Positions 1-11,777 of a stretch of DNA of 64,000 nt are shown here, in pieces. Under the pieces are notes generated by a model. It was not told where the DNA came from and made no database searches. It saw only the letters and a list, made by a program, of their open reading frames with translations. This DNA is from Dipteronia dyeriana. Its lineage: Eukaryota; Streptophyta; Magnoliopsida; Sapindales; Sapindaceae. The DNA lies in contig CM065303.1 of assembly GCA_032871835.1 (NCBI GenBank), positions 59,124,597-59,188,596 of the forward strand, given 5' to 3'. Made by a program: the position numbers and the translations under genes. Each line of letters begins with the position of its first letter. Positions within the stretch are counted from its first letter, which is position 1.

Positions 1-1070
1 TTTTTTTAAATACACTACTATTGAGACCTGGTGAGACTACTCCCACTATAGGCTGCTCCCAGCTAGGAATGATACCTTTACCTGGCCGAGCCGGGTACCC
101 AGCCTTAAGCTGGCTAAAATTCTTGGGTAAAACCCAGACATGCCTTACCTGGCACCGAATAAGGGTTGTCCGGGTACCCAACCGGTTGTGTTCTAGCCCG
201 GGTTTGGGTATAAGGGTGTACGTGGTTTTGAAAAAAAAAACTTTCAAATTAAAAAAAAAAAAAAAAACTTAACCCTAACTTAACAAACTTATATTTATCT
301 CATAATATACATTTATTTTGTTCTCTTTTTTTATTGTTTCAATTGATTTTATTTTTTGTTAGGTCTATGAAATTTTGAGAGGAGAAGTGATGGATGAGGA
401 TGATGATGCATAATCACGAACAAGAGAAAGCACTGCATTGAGATCGCAAACACAAATTATGTATCGGTGACCAAATGTACACACCATAAATTATGTATTA
501 GCATTAGCTATACACACCGTGACTTGGCCTGAACACCTCTGGTTTTGTTTGAACAAAAGCTTTCAGATTATGTTAGGACTCATGTATGTTAATTATTAGA
601 TTATTTGCATTAGCAATTCTCTCCGATCATCAAAAGGCATCATCTCTGATCAGTCCATTCTATCAAGAATCTTCTTTGTAAAAAGAAAGGAATAAAGATG
701 ACAATCAAGGAGAGGGTGGTGACCCCGTTAAGCAGATAAGCTTCTTCATGGGAAAATGAAGCATAAGATTGGATACTCAAATTGAAGCCCATAGCAGATA
801 AGCTTCTTCAAGTGTTGTCAATCAGCATATTCTGTTAATAAAAGATTTAAGCAAACACCACAAGAGATTTTATGATTATTTAGAATCTTAAAATGACCCA
901 AAAATATTTAGATTATTTTGATTCAATAAATTGATCCCAGACAAAAGTCAAAACCCAGTACAAAAATATTTAATAAAAAAACAAAAAAAAAACAGGGTAA
1001 AACCCGAGTATTTCCCATGTTGATACCCGGTCTCTCAAAACCCAAACCCGGGTTTTTGTCAACCATACTC
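1..1070. mobile_element. Right part of a hAT-like non-autonomous element (left end not found)
   Basis: The sequence at 80-235 and 990-1060 is rich in CCCGGGTTTGGGT-like motifs in opposite orientations, as in the subterminal repeats of plant hAT elements. The right end reads as an inverted TAGGAGTATGG next to CCCGGG near 1070. I could not find the left terminus or a target duplication, so the element may begin before the window. No transposase coding is visible; the 21-272 open frame is only repeat translation. Confidence 0.4.
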
Positions 1071-1099
1071 CTAGCTACCGAAAGAAAACTCCTCATACA

Positions 1100-1175
1100 T
1101 GTTTATTAACTACTTATAGTGAGACTCGAACCCCAACCACTATGTGTGAAAGGCATTGTTGTCTCTAGAAATTTT
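1100..1175 (-). mobile_element. tRNA-derived SINE fragment
   Basis: On the minus strand GGTTCGAGTCTC is a near-perfect Pol III B box. It is preceded by GCCTTTCACACATAG, which closely resembles a stretch in the copy at 35641-35750. Only about 75 bases are recognisable, and there is no clear tail or target duplication. It is inferred to be a fragment of the same SINE family. Confidence 0.4.
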
Positions 1176-2240
1176 GGAGTCCGAACCATTTAATGATATT
1201 AACAAAAATCGGGACCCTATATGAAAATTAGAACGATACTTAGGTATTGACTAATTAGTACTCAAAATACTGACCCCACCAATGGGAGTGAAGCACGTGT
1301 CTTTTGTTCTTTTACTTTCTACATTTATCTCACAAATTGGGTATTGATTGCTAAGTACGTGAGTATCGTTTTAAAAAATATTATAATTATTTTTTTTCTA
1401 AAAAATATAATAAAAACAATTTTTTATCAATATGTAATTATAAATAAATAATTAATAAATTGCATTAAACCTCCATGAGATTTGCTCTTTTACATTCAAT
1501 AACAACTTCATTGACAAATGATATTCACACCCCATATTGTTAATTAAACTTGGTCAAATTTAATTGTTGACCAAGTTTAACCATCTAAAGTATTTTACCA
1601 CTTATTCCTTTTGTTTTTTTACTAGTTCGAATTACTACCATTTATTCCTAAATTACCTAAATAAAACAAATTTTTTTAGAAAAATGGATCTCAACTGCTC
1701 ATTTCAAACATTTTTCTGGATTAGCAAATAAAGTGGACTTTGACGGAGTCATGGAGTGAGTGGGTGACGATTTTGACTAGATTAGCAAATAAATGTTAAC
1801 AATTCAATTGGATTGTCTTTCAAAAAAAATCATTTGGACTCTCAAATAATGTAAAATTAACTCTAATATGTTAGAATCAATTGAGTTTTGATGTTTATTT
1901 ATTTAAAATATAATTAGATATGGATAATTGGGTCTTATTAAAAGAAAAACTATATTTGAAATTGGACATTTCTTATACTAAAATAAATTAGACATAAAGC
2001 CCCAAAAGAAGAGAAAGTAGATTGAACCATTCGGGAGCCTAGTAAAATGCTAGGTTTAATATACCTATAGTCCGACCTAGTGAAAGGAAAGTGTACGACC
2101 ATTCCTACTAATAGATGATGTGCTACTGGATGTTTATTATATTCAAATACTGACTTAATTTATATTTTGATTATATGTAAGGATTAGGAATTATAATATA
2201 TATATATATATATAGAGTACGTGGCCCCAAATCCAATCCT
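1176..2240. other. AT-rich intergenic DNA
   Basis: No coding frame, RNA gene or paired terminal repeat seen. It ends in a (TA)n run at about 2196-2214, just upstream of the RUB gene. Confidence 0.6.
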
Positions 2241-2316
2241 TTATGGGACTGAATTCGGCATTCCACTCCTTTTCGGCTATTCCTATAAAGATTCCTCCAA
2301 TCCCATTACACACCAC

Positions 2317-2324
2317 TATAAATA
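2317..2324 (+). promoter_or_regulatory. TATA box of the RUB gene
   Basis: TATAAATA lies about 155 bases upstream of the RUB start codon. It is followed by a CT-rich stretch (2380-2450) typical of plant 5' leaders. The transcription start would be expected near 2350. This is inferred from sequence only. Confidence 0.55.
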
Positions 2325-2473
2325 TTAACTATTCGATTTTCAATTGCATTACCAAAGAAATCAAATTACAGCTACTTAATTCTCTTTTCTTCTCTCTTCC
2401 TGTGACTTGTGAGAACCTCTCTTTGTCTCTCTCTCGTTGTCTCTTTTGTGGAAGAAAACAAAACAACAGCGGT

Positions 2474-2710
2474 ATGCAGATCAAGGTGAATACTCTTACC
2501 GGAAAAGAGATTGAAATCAATATCGAACCAACTGATAGTATTGAGCGGATCAAAGAAAAGGTCGAGGAGAAAGAAGGAATTCCTCCAATGCAGCAAAGGC
2601 TTATTTATGGTGGCAAGCAACTCGCAGTTGACAAGACAGCTAAAGACTACAACATTGAGGGCGGATCCGTGCTTCATCTTGTTCTTGCACTAAGGGGTGG
2701 CACTCATTAG
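2474..2710 (+). CDS. RUB: NEDD8/RUB ubiquitin-like protein, single-unit, intronless
   Basis: The product is a 78-residue ubiquitin-fold protein. In the known family, RUB/NEDD8 is attached to cullins by the AXR1-ECR1 E1 and RCE1 E2 to activate CRL ubiquitin ligases. The sequence shows the hydrophobic patch Leu8/Ile44/Val70, Lys48, and LALRGG at 71-76 with Ala72, the residue that separates NEDD8 (Ala) from ubiquitin (Arg) for E1 choice. Two residues (Thr-His) follow Gly76 and would be trimmed by a deneddylase before conjugation. Plant RUB1/RUB2 genes are usually ubiquitin-RUB fusions, but here no ubiquitin unit precedes it, so it resembles the stand-alone RUB3 type. The frame stays open upstream to 2243, but that part includes the TATA box, so the start at 2474 (MQIKV) is chosen. 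No stop or frameshift interrupts it. A retrocopy origin cannot be excluded. Confidence 0.93.
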   Translation: MQIKVNTLTGKEIEINIEPTDSIERIKEKVEEKEGIPPMQQRLIYGGKQLAVDKTAKDYNIEGGSVLHLVLALRGGTH

Positions 2711-3327
2711 ACCCTAGTTTTTTGTTACTAAGATTTTATGCATGTTTAATTCTTACATATTAAAAATAGATTTTTTTTTCTTGAAATATTAATATTAAAA
2801 ATAGTTAGTTTAACTATATTAGATTATATTATTTTATTTTAATCAATCGTAATTATGATTTTTTTACTATTATTGATTGAATTGAATCCAATTGTATTCA
2901 AGTTAAAATTGAATTGAATTAGATCAGCTGTTGTTATAGGATCATGTGGATCGGGTTCCACGTTGGATCTTATAAAATCAAATGGACCCAATCTGTTTTG
3001 ACCCCTCTACATTTAACCATCTCTTTGCTCCTGGTCCAACCGTGTATGAGTTGGCATCCATTGTCAACTTGAAGTCATATAACTGATACATATTACAAAA
3101 ATTCTTTGTTGCAGATATCAACAAGAAACAATTCAAGATTTCTAATCTTGTATTTTTACTAGTCTACAACACTAACAAAACTAATTGTAGAAATACAAAA
3201 CTAAAAATCTTAAAAGCTTTATGTGCAATGTTCGCACTAGAGAACTCACGGTAATTTGTAGATGGAAGAAATTACAATTAACCTGTTTGGGGTTTTGCTA
3301 TTCATAGAAGAATACAACTTAAAACAT
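2711..3327. other. 3' flank of the RUB gene, no other gene seen
   Basis: AT-rich sequence that includes the RUB 3' untranslated region. I see no second gene. It runs up to the left arm of the large foldback repeat. Confidence 0.5.
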
Positions 3328-5681
3328 CTCTCACCTATATATCTATCGCTAAAATAGAATTCCAAACAAGAATATTTTATCTCTAAAAAAGTTTTATTCC
3401 CACCACACTCCCTATGTCTATTTCTATTTCCATCTTCAAATAACTTATATTTTCATAATTAATTTTCACTTTCTTTAATAAATTATTTTTATATAATTTT
3501 ATTTTTCAACTAAACTTTATCAAATATTATTTTGATAAAAAATTTAAATTTCTTTTTAACTTTTTTGTAAAATTATAACATTTTTATTAGTGCTTGAATT
3601 TGTTATAATTTTTCACTTTGATTTTCTCACTTAAAATTTAGGCTAATATTCTCACATAACCTTACTTACCAAATTTTCTCACATTCATGCACTAATAAAA
3701 ACAAAATATTCTCTCATATATTTATCAAATAATTTTCTACCTAATTTTTACCTTCCGAAATATTAGTGTGTTATTTTATGTTTTCTTTAGTATTACTATT
3801 ATTTAAGTTTTTTATTATTTTTTATCTCATTTTGCTATCCTTATTTTCATATGTGGTCAATTTCATATGGAAGTCTTTAATGTCAATATGTTTCGGTATT
3901 TATTTTTGTACTAATTTATAATTATCAATATGCAAATAATATAAGGTATAGTAAGAATAAATAAGCATCGATAAATTAAAAAAAATTAATAATAAATATT
4001 AAATATTAGTCTCATTTTAAAGATCTAAATGAGATCTTTCAAATGATATAAGTTTTCTAATAATAATATTTATAAATTAAAAATTATTATATATTAATAT
4101 AATTTAATTAAAAAGGTACAAATGATATAAATGCCAAATATTTATTTATAACCGTAGATATAAAGGTAAAAATGAAATATAAAATGTTAAAAGTAAATTT
4201 TGAGTTTCATATTTGGTACTCTAAATTTATAGTTTCAATATTTAAAACTCTAATTTTTTTTTATTGGAAACAAGAATTTAGAGTATGGTGGGAGTATGAC
4301 ACTTTATTTTAGATACGGTGGGAAACTAGGAAATGCTTTTGCATCTCCCACCAAACTTTAAAGTAGAGTATCGGTTGATCCCATCGTACTCCAAATTTCT
4401 GTTTCTAAGAAAAAATTTCAGAGTTTTCAATATTGAAACTCTAAATTTAGAGTATCAAGTCTCATACTATAAACTTACTTTCTAACATTTTATATTCTAT
4501 TTATATCCTTTTACCCTTTTCATTAAATTTGATTAATGTATAATAAATTTCATTAACATAAAAATTATACCATTAAAAATGTCTCATCTAGATTTTTATT
4601 TACTCATTCTTATCGTACTTTATCATTTGTGTGTTTTGGTTTCTTTCTCATATTCAAGTCTTCTATTATGCTTTCCTCATTTTCATTTTTTTTTTATTTT
4701 ACATAAATAATCCATTTTTAATTCTCAACTAAATTATGGTTATCGTTGTTCATTAATAGTTGTAATTAAAAAAATAAAAGGTTGCTCATTGACCAACCAA
4801 ATCCTGTAAAAAAACATTCCTTTTATTATTATTCATTTTATTATCTTGTTAGAATTTTATCTAAAAAATTATTCTATTATAAAAAAAAACTCTCTTATTA
4901 TATATTAATAATTGTAAGTTGGTAATAAAATAAAAACCAAAACAGAGTGACTTTAAAACTTCTAAATAAAAATTACAATCACATAAACATATTAAAATAA
5001 GGATAGGAAAAACAAAAACAAAAAACATGGTGGTGAAGTGGTTGGTGAAGCAAGAGGTGTTGAGTAGCTATTTATAGAAAAATAAATTGACATGAGTGGT
5101 GTATGGTCGAGAAAGTTTGATAGAGAAAATTAGTCAACAAATGAAACATGTAAGAAATTTTGATGAAAAAATTTGATTGAAAATGTTTGATAGAGAAAAT
5201 TAGATAACACATAAAACATGTAAGAAATTTTAATTAAAAAATTAGATTATAAAAATTAGATTGAAATGTTAGAAAAAAAATAATTAGGTTGGAAAAATTT
5301 GTTCAGAAATGTTAAAAAAAAAAGAAATAAGTAGGTTGAGAAAACTAGTTGAAAAATGTTAGAACCTAAAAATTAGCTATTATAAATTCATACACTAATA
5401 AAACATTATATTTTTACAAAAAGCAAAACAAAATTGCAAATATTATTAAAATAATATTGTAAAAATTTAGTTGAACAATAATTTATTAAAGAGAGTAAAA
5501 AATAATGAAGAAAATATAAGTTATTTGAAGATATAAATAGAAATATGGATATATATAGAGATAGAGATAAGTATAGAGAGTGTGGTGGGAGGAAAAAAAA
5601 ATTAGAGATGGAATTTGGAGAGGATATTTCCTTTTAGAACTCTATTTCAGAGATAAAGATAGAGTTTGGGTGGGAGATGCT
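3328..5681. repeat. Large inverted repeat (foldback-like element), arms about 1.0 and 1.3 kb
   Basis: The left arm (3328-4338) reads nearly as the reverse complement of the right arm (4339-5681). The centre is ATGC-TTTT-GCAT at 4333-4344. The outer ends are AACATCTCTCACC and, inverted, AGCATCTCCCACCC. Both arms carry motifs such as TACTCTAAATTTA and CTTCAAATAACTTATATTTTC in opposite orientation. No coding is seen. It could be a foldback transposon, or two inverted copies of a shorter element joined head to head. An alternating third copy follows at 6803-8138. Confidence 0.75.
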
Positions 5682-5688
5682 ATAATAG

Positions 5689-6802
5689 TAGGGCTGGCAA
5701 TTCGGGTTCATGGGTCGGGTTGACCTCAACCCGACACGACCCAAATAATATTAACCCTTAACCCGACACGACCCGTTTAATTAAACGGGTTAACCTTTTA
5801 AAACCCAACACGATACGAATAAATATACGGGTTAGACGGGTTGACCCGTAACACGTTTAATAATCTAATCGGGGTTATAATGGGTCGGGTTTCAGCGGTG
5901 TGACCCGTTTAACCTGAACCCGTTTAACACGGATAGTGTTGTATTGATGAGACCAAACCAAACAAAATTACAAATGACAGTGTAACAGATTCACATGTTT
6001 CCCGTGAATAAAAACACAGATTCAAATGGATTCAAATGGCAGTGTAACAAAATATTCTAACAGATTCACTAATAAAAACATAGGTTTTCGCCGCCGTGAA
6101 GATTGATGAACAAGATCGACCAAAATCCACCGCCGTGAATTAAAGGAGTCAAGCTCGACCAAGATCCGCCGTCGTCTCTCCAAATCGGTCGCACGTCAGT
6201 TGCCGCTGATCTCCGGCATCGTCGCAGCTTCGTTGCACCAACAACCTAATCCCACCCAGAATCCATCGATCGTCAGTCGCCGCTGCTCCATCACAGTTTC
6301 GTCGATCATCAGTCGCCACAGCTCCGCCATCGATTTCAGTCACCGCTGGTCATTGCAGTCGCCGCTGGTCATCAGTCGCCGCTGGTCATCAGTCACAAAT
6401 CTGAAATTTAAAATAAAATAGAGCATAGTGAAAGGAAGAAAAAAATAGAAAGAGTGAAAGGGAGAGAGTGAGATGTGATTTTGGTGAAGTTAGGGTTAAG
6501 GATTTGAGAGTGTTTAGTCTGATGGCTATTGTTGTAACCTAAATAATGTTTTTATATGGTATGCCAAAAGTCATTTATAACCCTTGTAATAAGAACAATT
6601 ATAAATGTATTTATATGACTAAACGGGTTAAACGGGTCACTAGTGAACCCGTTTAGTCAAACCCGACACGACCCATATAATAAATGGGTTACACGAGTTG
6701 ACCCGATTATGACCCGAACCCGTTAAGAAGCCAACCCAACCCGTTTAAGTACCTCGGGTTCGTGTCGGGTTGACGGGTTACGGGTCAATTTTGCCAGCTC
6801 TA
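5689..6802. mobile_element. Non-autonomous hAT element with 8-bp target duplication
   Basis: The ends are TAGGGCTGGCAA and, inverted, TAGAGCTGGCAA. They are flanked by identical TATAATAG at 5681-5688 and 6803-6810. Subterminal regions are packed with ACCCGACACGACCC and GGGTTGACCCG motifs, typical of hAT transposase-binding repeats. The 1114-bp interior has no transposase. Its 6140-6400 part is GC-rich with repeats of GTCGCCGCTGGTCATCA and could be a captured fragment. It sits exactly between two foldback copies, so it is younger than they are. Confidence 0.92.
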
Positions 6803-8138
6803 TATAATAGAGTTCCAAATAGAAATATTCTCTTTAGATTCCATCTCTATTTTTTTTTCACTCCAACCACACTCTCTATTTCTATTTTTATCTTTAAATA
6901 ATTTATATTTTCATTATTAATTTTAACTTTCTTCAATAAATTAAATTTTTTATGTAATTTTATTTTTCAACTCAATTTTAACAAATATTATTTTATTAAC
7001 ATTTTTATTTTTTATTTTAACTTTTTGTAAAATTATAACATTTATATTCTCTCGTATATTTTTATCTAATAATTTTTTTTTCATCAAACAATTTTGTACC
7101 TAATTTTTGAAAAATCACTCACAATTCCCAAATATAAATTGGATCATTTTTAGGTAGATATGAAAGTCATTTGGATAACCTTCCGAAATATTAATATGTT
7201 ACGTTGCAATTATTTACATTTTTTGTTAATTTTTTTCTTTTTTCTACCTTATCTTAATTTTTTTTAGTTATTATAAATTTCATTTGAATGTTGTAATGTC
7301 ACTATGTTTCGCATTTATTTTATTACTAACTTATAATTATTAATATGCAAATGATATATAGTAGGTAAGAATAAATAAATTTTGATAAATATAAATATTA
7401 TTATTAAATATTCAATATTAGTATCATTTTAAAGATCTAAATAAGACTTTTCTAATGGTATAATTTTTATGATGATAAAATTTATAAATTAAAACTTATT
7501 ATATATTAATTGAATTTAATTAAAAAGGTAAAAAGGACGTGGGGTAAAAATGGAAAAGAAAATTGTGAAAAGTGAATTTAGAGTTTCATATATGGTACTC
7601 TAAATTTAGGCTCTATTTGGTAAGACGGAGAGATGGAGGAAGAGAGAGGGTTGGAGGGAGAGGAATGAGAGGAAACCTCAAATCCATTATTTGGTTGGAG
7701 AGAAAGGAGAGAGGAGAGGAGAAAGAGAGGGAGGGAGACTACTTCCTGGCCCACCAAAATCAATCATCCCATTATTGGACGAATGAGAAGAGGAGGGGTA
7801 TTATTTTTTGGCAATGACAATATTACCCTTAAATTTTTTGAAGGGTAATATAGTAAATTAATAAATTATATATCAATCCATCCCTTCAATTTTGTTATTA
7901 ATATTAAACAACATGAATGATATATGTTATCCTCTTTATCTCAGCTACTCTCTCTCCTTCTTAATCCATTCATCCTTCCTACCCTCTCTCCCTCTTATCA
8001 AACATAGCATTAGAGTACTAAACAATAAAACTCTAAAAAAAATATTGGAAATAGAATTTTAGAGTGCGGTTGTAGCATTTGGTACTCTATCTTGGAATTC
8101 GTACCCTAAAATAGAGTATAGTTGGAGATGCTCTAAAC
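6803..8138. repeat. Second foldback copy, related to 3328-5681, with short right arm
   Basis: 6803-7605 repeats the left-arm sequence of the first foldback (CCACACTCTCTATTTCTATTT, ATTTATATTTTCATTATTAATT). A shorter inverted right arm follows at 8013-8138, ending in TTGGAGATGCTC. The centre, TACTCTAAATTTAGAGTA, is interrupted by the MITE at 7609-8009. Non-coding. Confidence 0.6.
7609..8009. mobile_element. Tourist-type (PIF/Harbinger-like) MITE with TTA duplication
   Basis: Terminal inverted repeats GGCTCTATTTGGTAAG and, inverted, TGCTATGTTTGATAAG are flanked by TTA at 7606-7608 and 8010-8012. They are followed by long purine-rich (left) and pyrimidine-rich (right) subterminal tracts. The length is 401 bp with no coding. 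The TTA 3-bp duplication and size fit Tourist-like MITEs. The open frames at 7572-7817 are low-complexity purine translation. Confidence 0.85.
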
Positions 8139-8339
8139 ACACCCCACAGTCATTAGTGTTAACTAGTGGCAAAGCCAGAAATACAAAATTAAAAAAACTT
8201 TAGGCAGGCAAATTTGAAAGTTTTTTAAAAAATACTATAATAATTTTGTATTTCATAAGCCTTTTACATAAAACTTAAAAAAAATGCTCGTTGCCTCCGG
8301 TGTTGACCGTTAACTTTAACGATTGACCAAGTCAAAAAG

Positions 8340-8495
8340 GGTTAAAAGTGTTTTTTTTTTTGACAATATCTAGACTAAGTAATTTTTTTTTTGAAACTTT
8401 TTATCATTAGTAGGATTTGAGCCGCTGAGTGGGAGTTATTTACCCAAACCCCGAGTTCTTCCATCTACCAGATGAACTACGTCTTTAGGGGTTTA
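8340..8495 (-). mobile_element. tRNA-derived SINE
   Basis: On the minus strand a tRNA-like head carries an A-box-like TAGTTCATCTGG (8467-8478) and a B-box-like GGCTCAAATCC (8413-8423), about 45 bases apart as in tRNA genes. A-rich tails follow at 8385-8395 and 8348-8360. No cloverleaf good enough for a functional tRNA is present. I infer a SINE insertion on the minus strand. Its relationship to the pieces at 1100 and 35641 is uncertain. Confidence 0.5.
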
Positions 8496-8499
8496 GGTT

Positions 8500-9470
8500 A
8501 AAAGACTTAACTCATTAATTTAATAAGATTAAAAGTTCATAATATTAAATTAAAAAAAAGGTTGATCTCCATCGTCCATTTCAGAGTAGTACAAAGGAGA
8601 TAAAAAAAAAATAGAAATTAAAAATAGCCAAAAATAAATGGATGGCTCTCCACAGTCCATGTCAAAAAATGGAGACGGACGGTGGAAATCAAACAAAATT
8701 AAAAGAAAAAAAAATGGAGGTGGGTGGCATATCTCAATCATCTACATCACCGATAGATATCTGTTGTGTGATGGCATCAAACTTTGGATCTCCCTATATG
8801 TTTTTGTTTTCATTTTTCATCTTTTAAAATGTTTTTTTTTTCTAATAGATATAGCGGAGACCTATCCCTTTTTTTTGTAAAAAATAAAAAATATAAGAAA
8901 TGTCGAAAAGGTCCTTAGAGCAGTTAAATTTGAAAGAGAACACGAGATAGACTATCATTAGGAAAAGCTAACGTTAGGGTTAGTCCTATAAACATTTTTA
9001 ATTTGTTGTTTTCGAAAAGAAAAACAAAAACAATGTTTTTTGTTTCAATTTCGAAATCCAAAAATATGTCTGGTAGCATAATCTGAAACCTGAATTCTTA
9101 GAATAAAAATATAAAAAAAAAACGCGTCTAGTAGGTTAACCAAAAAATATCAAAGTTTGACAATAATTCATTCGAAATAATTATCAAGTAAGTAAAAAAA
9201 AAATTACATCATAGAAAGAATTTAAAATATTAAACATTATTTTTTAAAAAATATTAATTAAATAGAAATAATTAAAATAACGAAAAAAAATCAAAGCCTG
9301 ACACATAGCATAATGAACTAAAGAGTAGAGATCATCAACACATAGAGAAGAGGTTCTCTAACTCTAAATATGAGAAATTAGAATCCAAAATAAAAAAATA
9401 AGATAATTTCAATTAATTATCTCTCAATCCTCTCTTCATCTCTCTCCCTCTATGTGATTGGGTTCAAAAA
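8500..9470. other. AT-rich intergenic DNA
   Basis: Only short low-complexity frames are present, for example at 8550-8880. No recognisable gene or paired repeat was found. Confidence 0.5.
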
Positions 9471-9472
9471 TT

Positions 9473-10488
9473 AAATGACACTTTTTAGATGTGGTATTTT
9501 ATCACTGTCATTGCTTTAATTACTTATGTTTAAAATTCACCTATTATGGTGAACGGATAAAAATACCCCAAATAGTTGTTCCACATATGATTTCTTTCAT
9601 TCTGTTTACATTGACAGAGTTGTAAAGTAGATAGAAAGTTTCGTTGAAACCTAGGCAATCACTCGAACGGCGACGGAGTGGAGCTACGTAGACTCATTCA
9701 GGGGTCGAGTTACATGTGAAATGGCTCGGTTTAGTATTTAAAAGGCTCAGAGATACAGAGTTTGCAAACTTAAGGTTTATAAAAAGGCTTGGAAACATAT
9801 ACCAAAGGCTCAGAAACACTTACAAAAGGCTTGAAAACACTTACAAAATGCTAGAAATGTAATTACAAAAAGCTCGGACACATTTACAAAAGGCTCGGAT
9901 ACACTTACAAAAGACTCGAAAATACTTGCAAAAGGTCCAAAAACACCTACAAAAGGCTCAAGCCTTTGTAATTACAAAGGCTCAAGCCTTTGTAATTACA
10001 AAGGCTCGGAAACACTTATAAAAGGATCAGACACACTTACAAAAATCTCGAGCCTTTGTAATTCGAAAACACTTACAAAAAGCTTGGACACACTTACAAA
10101 AGACTCGAAAATAATTATAAAAGGCTCGGAAACACTTACAAAATGCTCGAACACACTTACAAAAGACTCAAATATTCAAAATTCACACAATCAGCTTAAG
10201 GTTTACAAAAGACTCAATGAACAAATAAAAATGATCAGATAAAGTGTTACAAGACTCAGAAACGAAGGTATAGAAAAGAAGTATTTAAGAGATGATTGTT
10301 AGAGAGAGAGAGAGCCACCGAGTTGAGTGTTAGAAGTGTGGAGATGTGAGCTGAGATGGAAGTACAAACAGAATAAAAAATGATTATCTAAGGGCAATTT
10401 TGGTAGTTTATCATAATAAGTGTCTTTTTAAACATAACTTATTAAAGCAGTAACTTGGGTCCAACGAAGCTTTAAAAATGTGACATTT
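9473..10488. mobile_element. Non-autonomous TIR element filled with degenerate tandem repeats
   Basis: The left end (AAATGACAC..., with TGCTTTAATTACTTATGTTTAAA) matches the inverted right end (AAATGTCAC..., with TGCTTTAATAAGTTATGTTTAAA) over roughly 100 bp with gaps. The interior is mostly a tandem array. There is no coding. Long TIRs suggest a MULE-like element, but I could not identify a clean target duplication, so the exact ends are approximate. Confidence 0.6.
9740..10215. repeat. Degenerate tandem array, unit about 20-24 bp (AAAAGGCTCGGAAACACTTAC)
   Basis: About twenty diverged copies of a unit resembling AAAGGCTCGGAAACACTTAC follow one another. Two copies of CTCAAGCCTTTGTAATTAC near 9958-10000 form local inverted repeats with the main unit. 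Non-coding and internal to the TIR element. Confidence 0.8.
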
Positions 10489-11089
10489 CTCACCATTTCC
10501 ACCTATGTGATTTCTCTCTGTTTTTCTTCTATTACTTTCTCATCATTCTTTTTCTCTTTACTTTATGTTATATATGTTTCATCCAAAACTAGTAGGGTTA
10601 GAAACTCTGTCGACACCACTTTGATTGATTTTCTTTATTTTTGCATAGGAGATTAACTGTTAGTGGAGGAAGGCGTTTAACAAACTGTCCGGGGACAAAA
10701 GCAAAGCGCATCTACTCTACTCTGCTTGGACCTGCGTACACTGTACACACCTTAGCTGCATTTATATGGGGCAAATCGGGTTCACACTTGGTGAAAATTT
10801 GGTGTTAACAACTAGTTTGGCATTTACCAGTTATTTTCAAGACTCTAGGAGAAGATAAAACATATACAAAGTACAGTGTATGTAATTTGGATAACCAGAT
10901 TTTCAGGCCATGAGGATTAAGGAGAACGAACAAAAGTGCATTTGATAAATCTCACCTCCATTGTTAGTGCGTGAATACCTGAAAACATGTAATCTGGCCA
11001 GATTAGTGTCAGTTGCTCCATTTTTTGTCATTGAGAAGATAATAAGGAGAAGAAGGATAAAAAGAAAAAAAAAACAATGACGGAAAACA

Positions 11090-11510
11090 TCAATGAAGAC
11101 GAAGAAAAAAAAAAAAGAAAAATGAGTTTTTTTAATTAAAGAAAACAAAGTGAAAAATAAAATGGAAAATATGGAAAAACATCTAAAAGTTGTTTTTCAA
11201 AATTTCCACTTTTGACATTAGTTATGTTTTTCATTTTGTTTTTATTTTTTGAAAATAAAATGAAAAACGGTCAACAAACGTTTAGAGTCTGTCCTGCAGA
11301 CATTTTTCAAGCCGTTTTCGTTTTTGTTTTTTAAAAAAGATTTTGAATTCACTTTCATTGACCGTTTTTCATTTTATTTTCAAAAAACAAAAACAAAATA
11401 AAAAATAAAACAAGTGTTAAAAGTGAAAATTTTGAAAAACATTTAAAAGGTGGTTTCTTTGATTTTCATTTTGTTTTTCGTTTTGTTTTTTTTTTTTTAA
11501 ATTCACGTAA
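11090..11510. repeat. Foldback MITE-like inverted repeat
   Basis: The left arm, about 11138-11277, ends in GAAAATAAAATGAAAAACGG. It is the inverted match of 11358-11510, which begins CCGTTTTTCATTTTATTTTC. The spacer is about 80 bp. Non-coding. A related fragment may lie near 24000-24110. Confidence 0.6.
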
Positions 11511-11736
11511 CTTCTTTTTCTCCCAGATCGGTCCCTCCTTCTTCTTCTTTCTTAGCTCTTTTTCTTCTAATTCTTTCCTAGATATTTTTCTTCCTCGGAT
11601 CTTCTTCTTATTCTTCTTTCTCGTATCTTGTTGTCCTTCTTCTTTCCCAGATCGCCTCCTTATCCTCTTCTTCTTTCCCAGATTTTCTTCTTTTTTTTTA
11701 TCCCATATCTTCTTCTTCTTCTCTCATCATCATCAG

Positions 11737-11777
11737 GTTAATATCAACCCTTCAAATCATCTTCTCGGAACTCTTTT
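11737..11777 (+). pseudogene. First piece of a coding exon split by the Tat retrotransposon
   Basis: A pyrimidine-rich tract ending in CAG at 11734-11736 looks like a splice acceptor. The sequence after it codes VNINPSNHLLGT-L and stops at the retrotransposon target site CTTTT (11773-11777). Reading resumes in the same frame after the element at 23539. Together the pieces give an 86-residue last exon. See the second piece for discussion of identity. Confidence 0.55.

Noticed and set aside
2243..2473. 77-residue N-terminal extension of the RUB protein
   Set aside because: The open frame runs through the TATA box and the CT-rich leader. The family's usual start matches position 2474.
8413..8490. 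Functional tRNA gene
   Set aside because: A- and B-box-like blocks are present, but no proper cloverleaf or anticodon arm can be built, so a SINE head is more likely.
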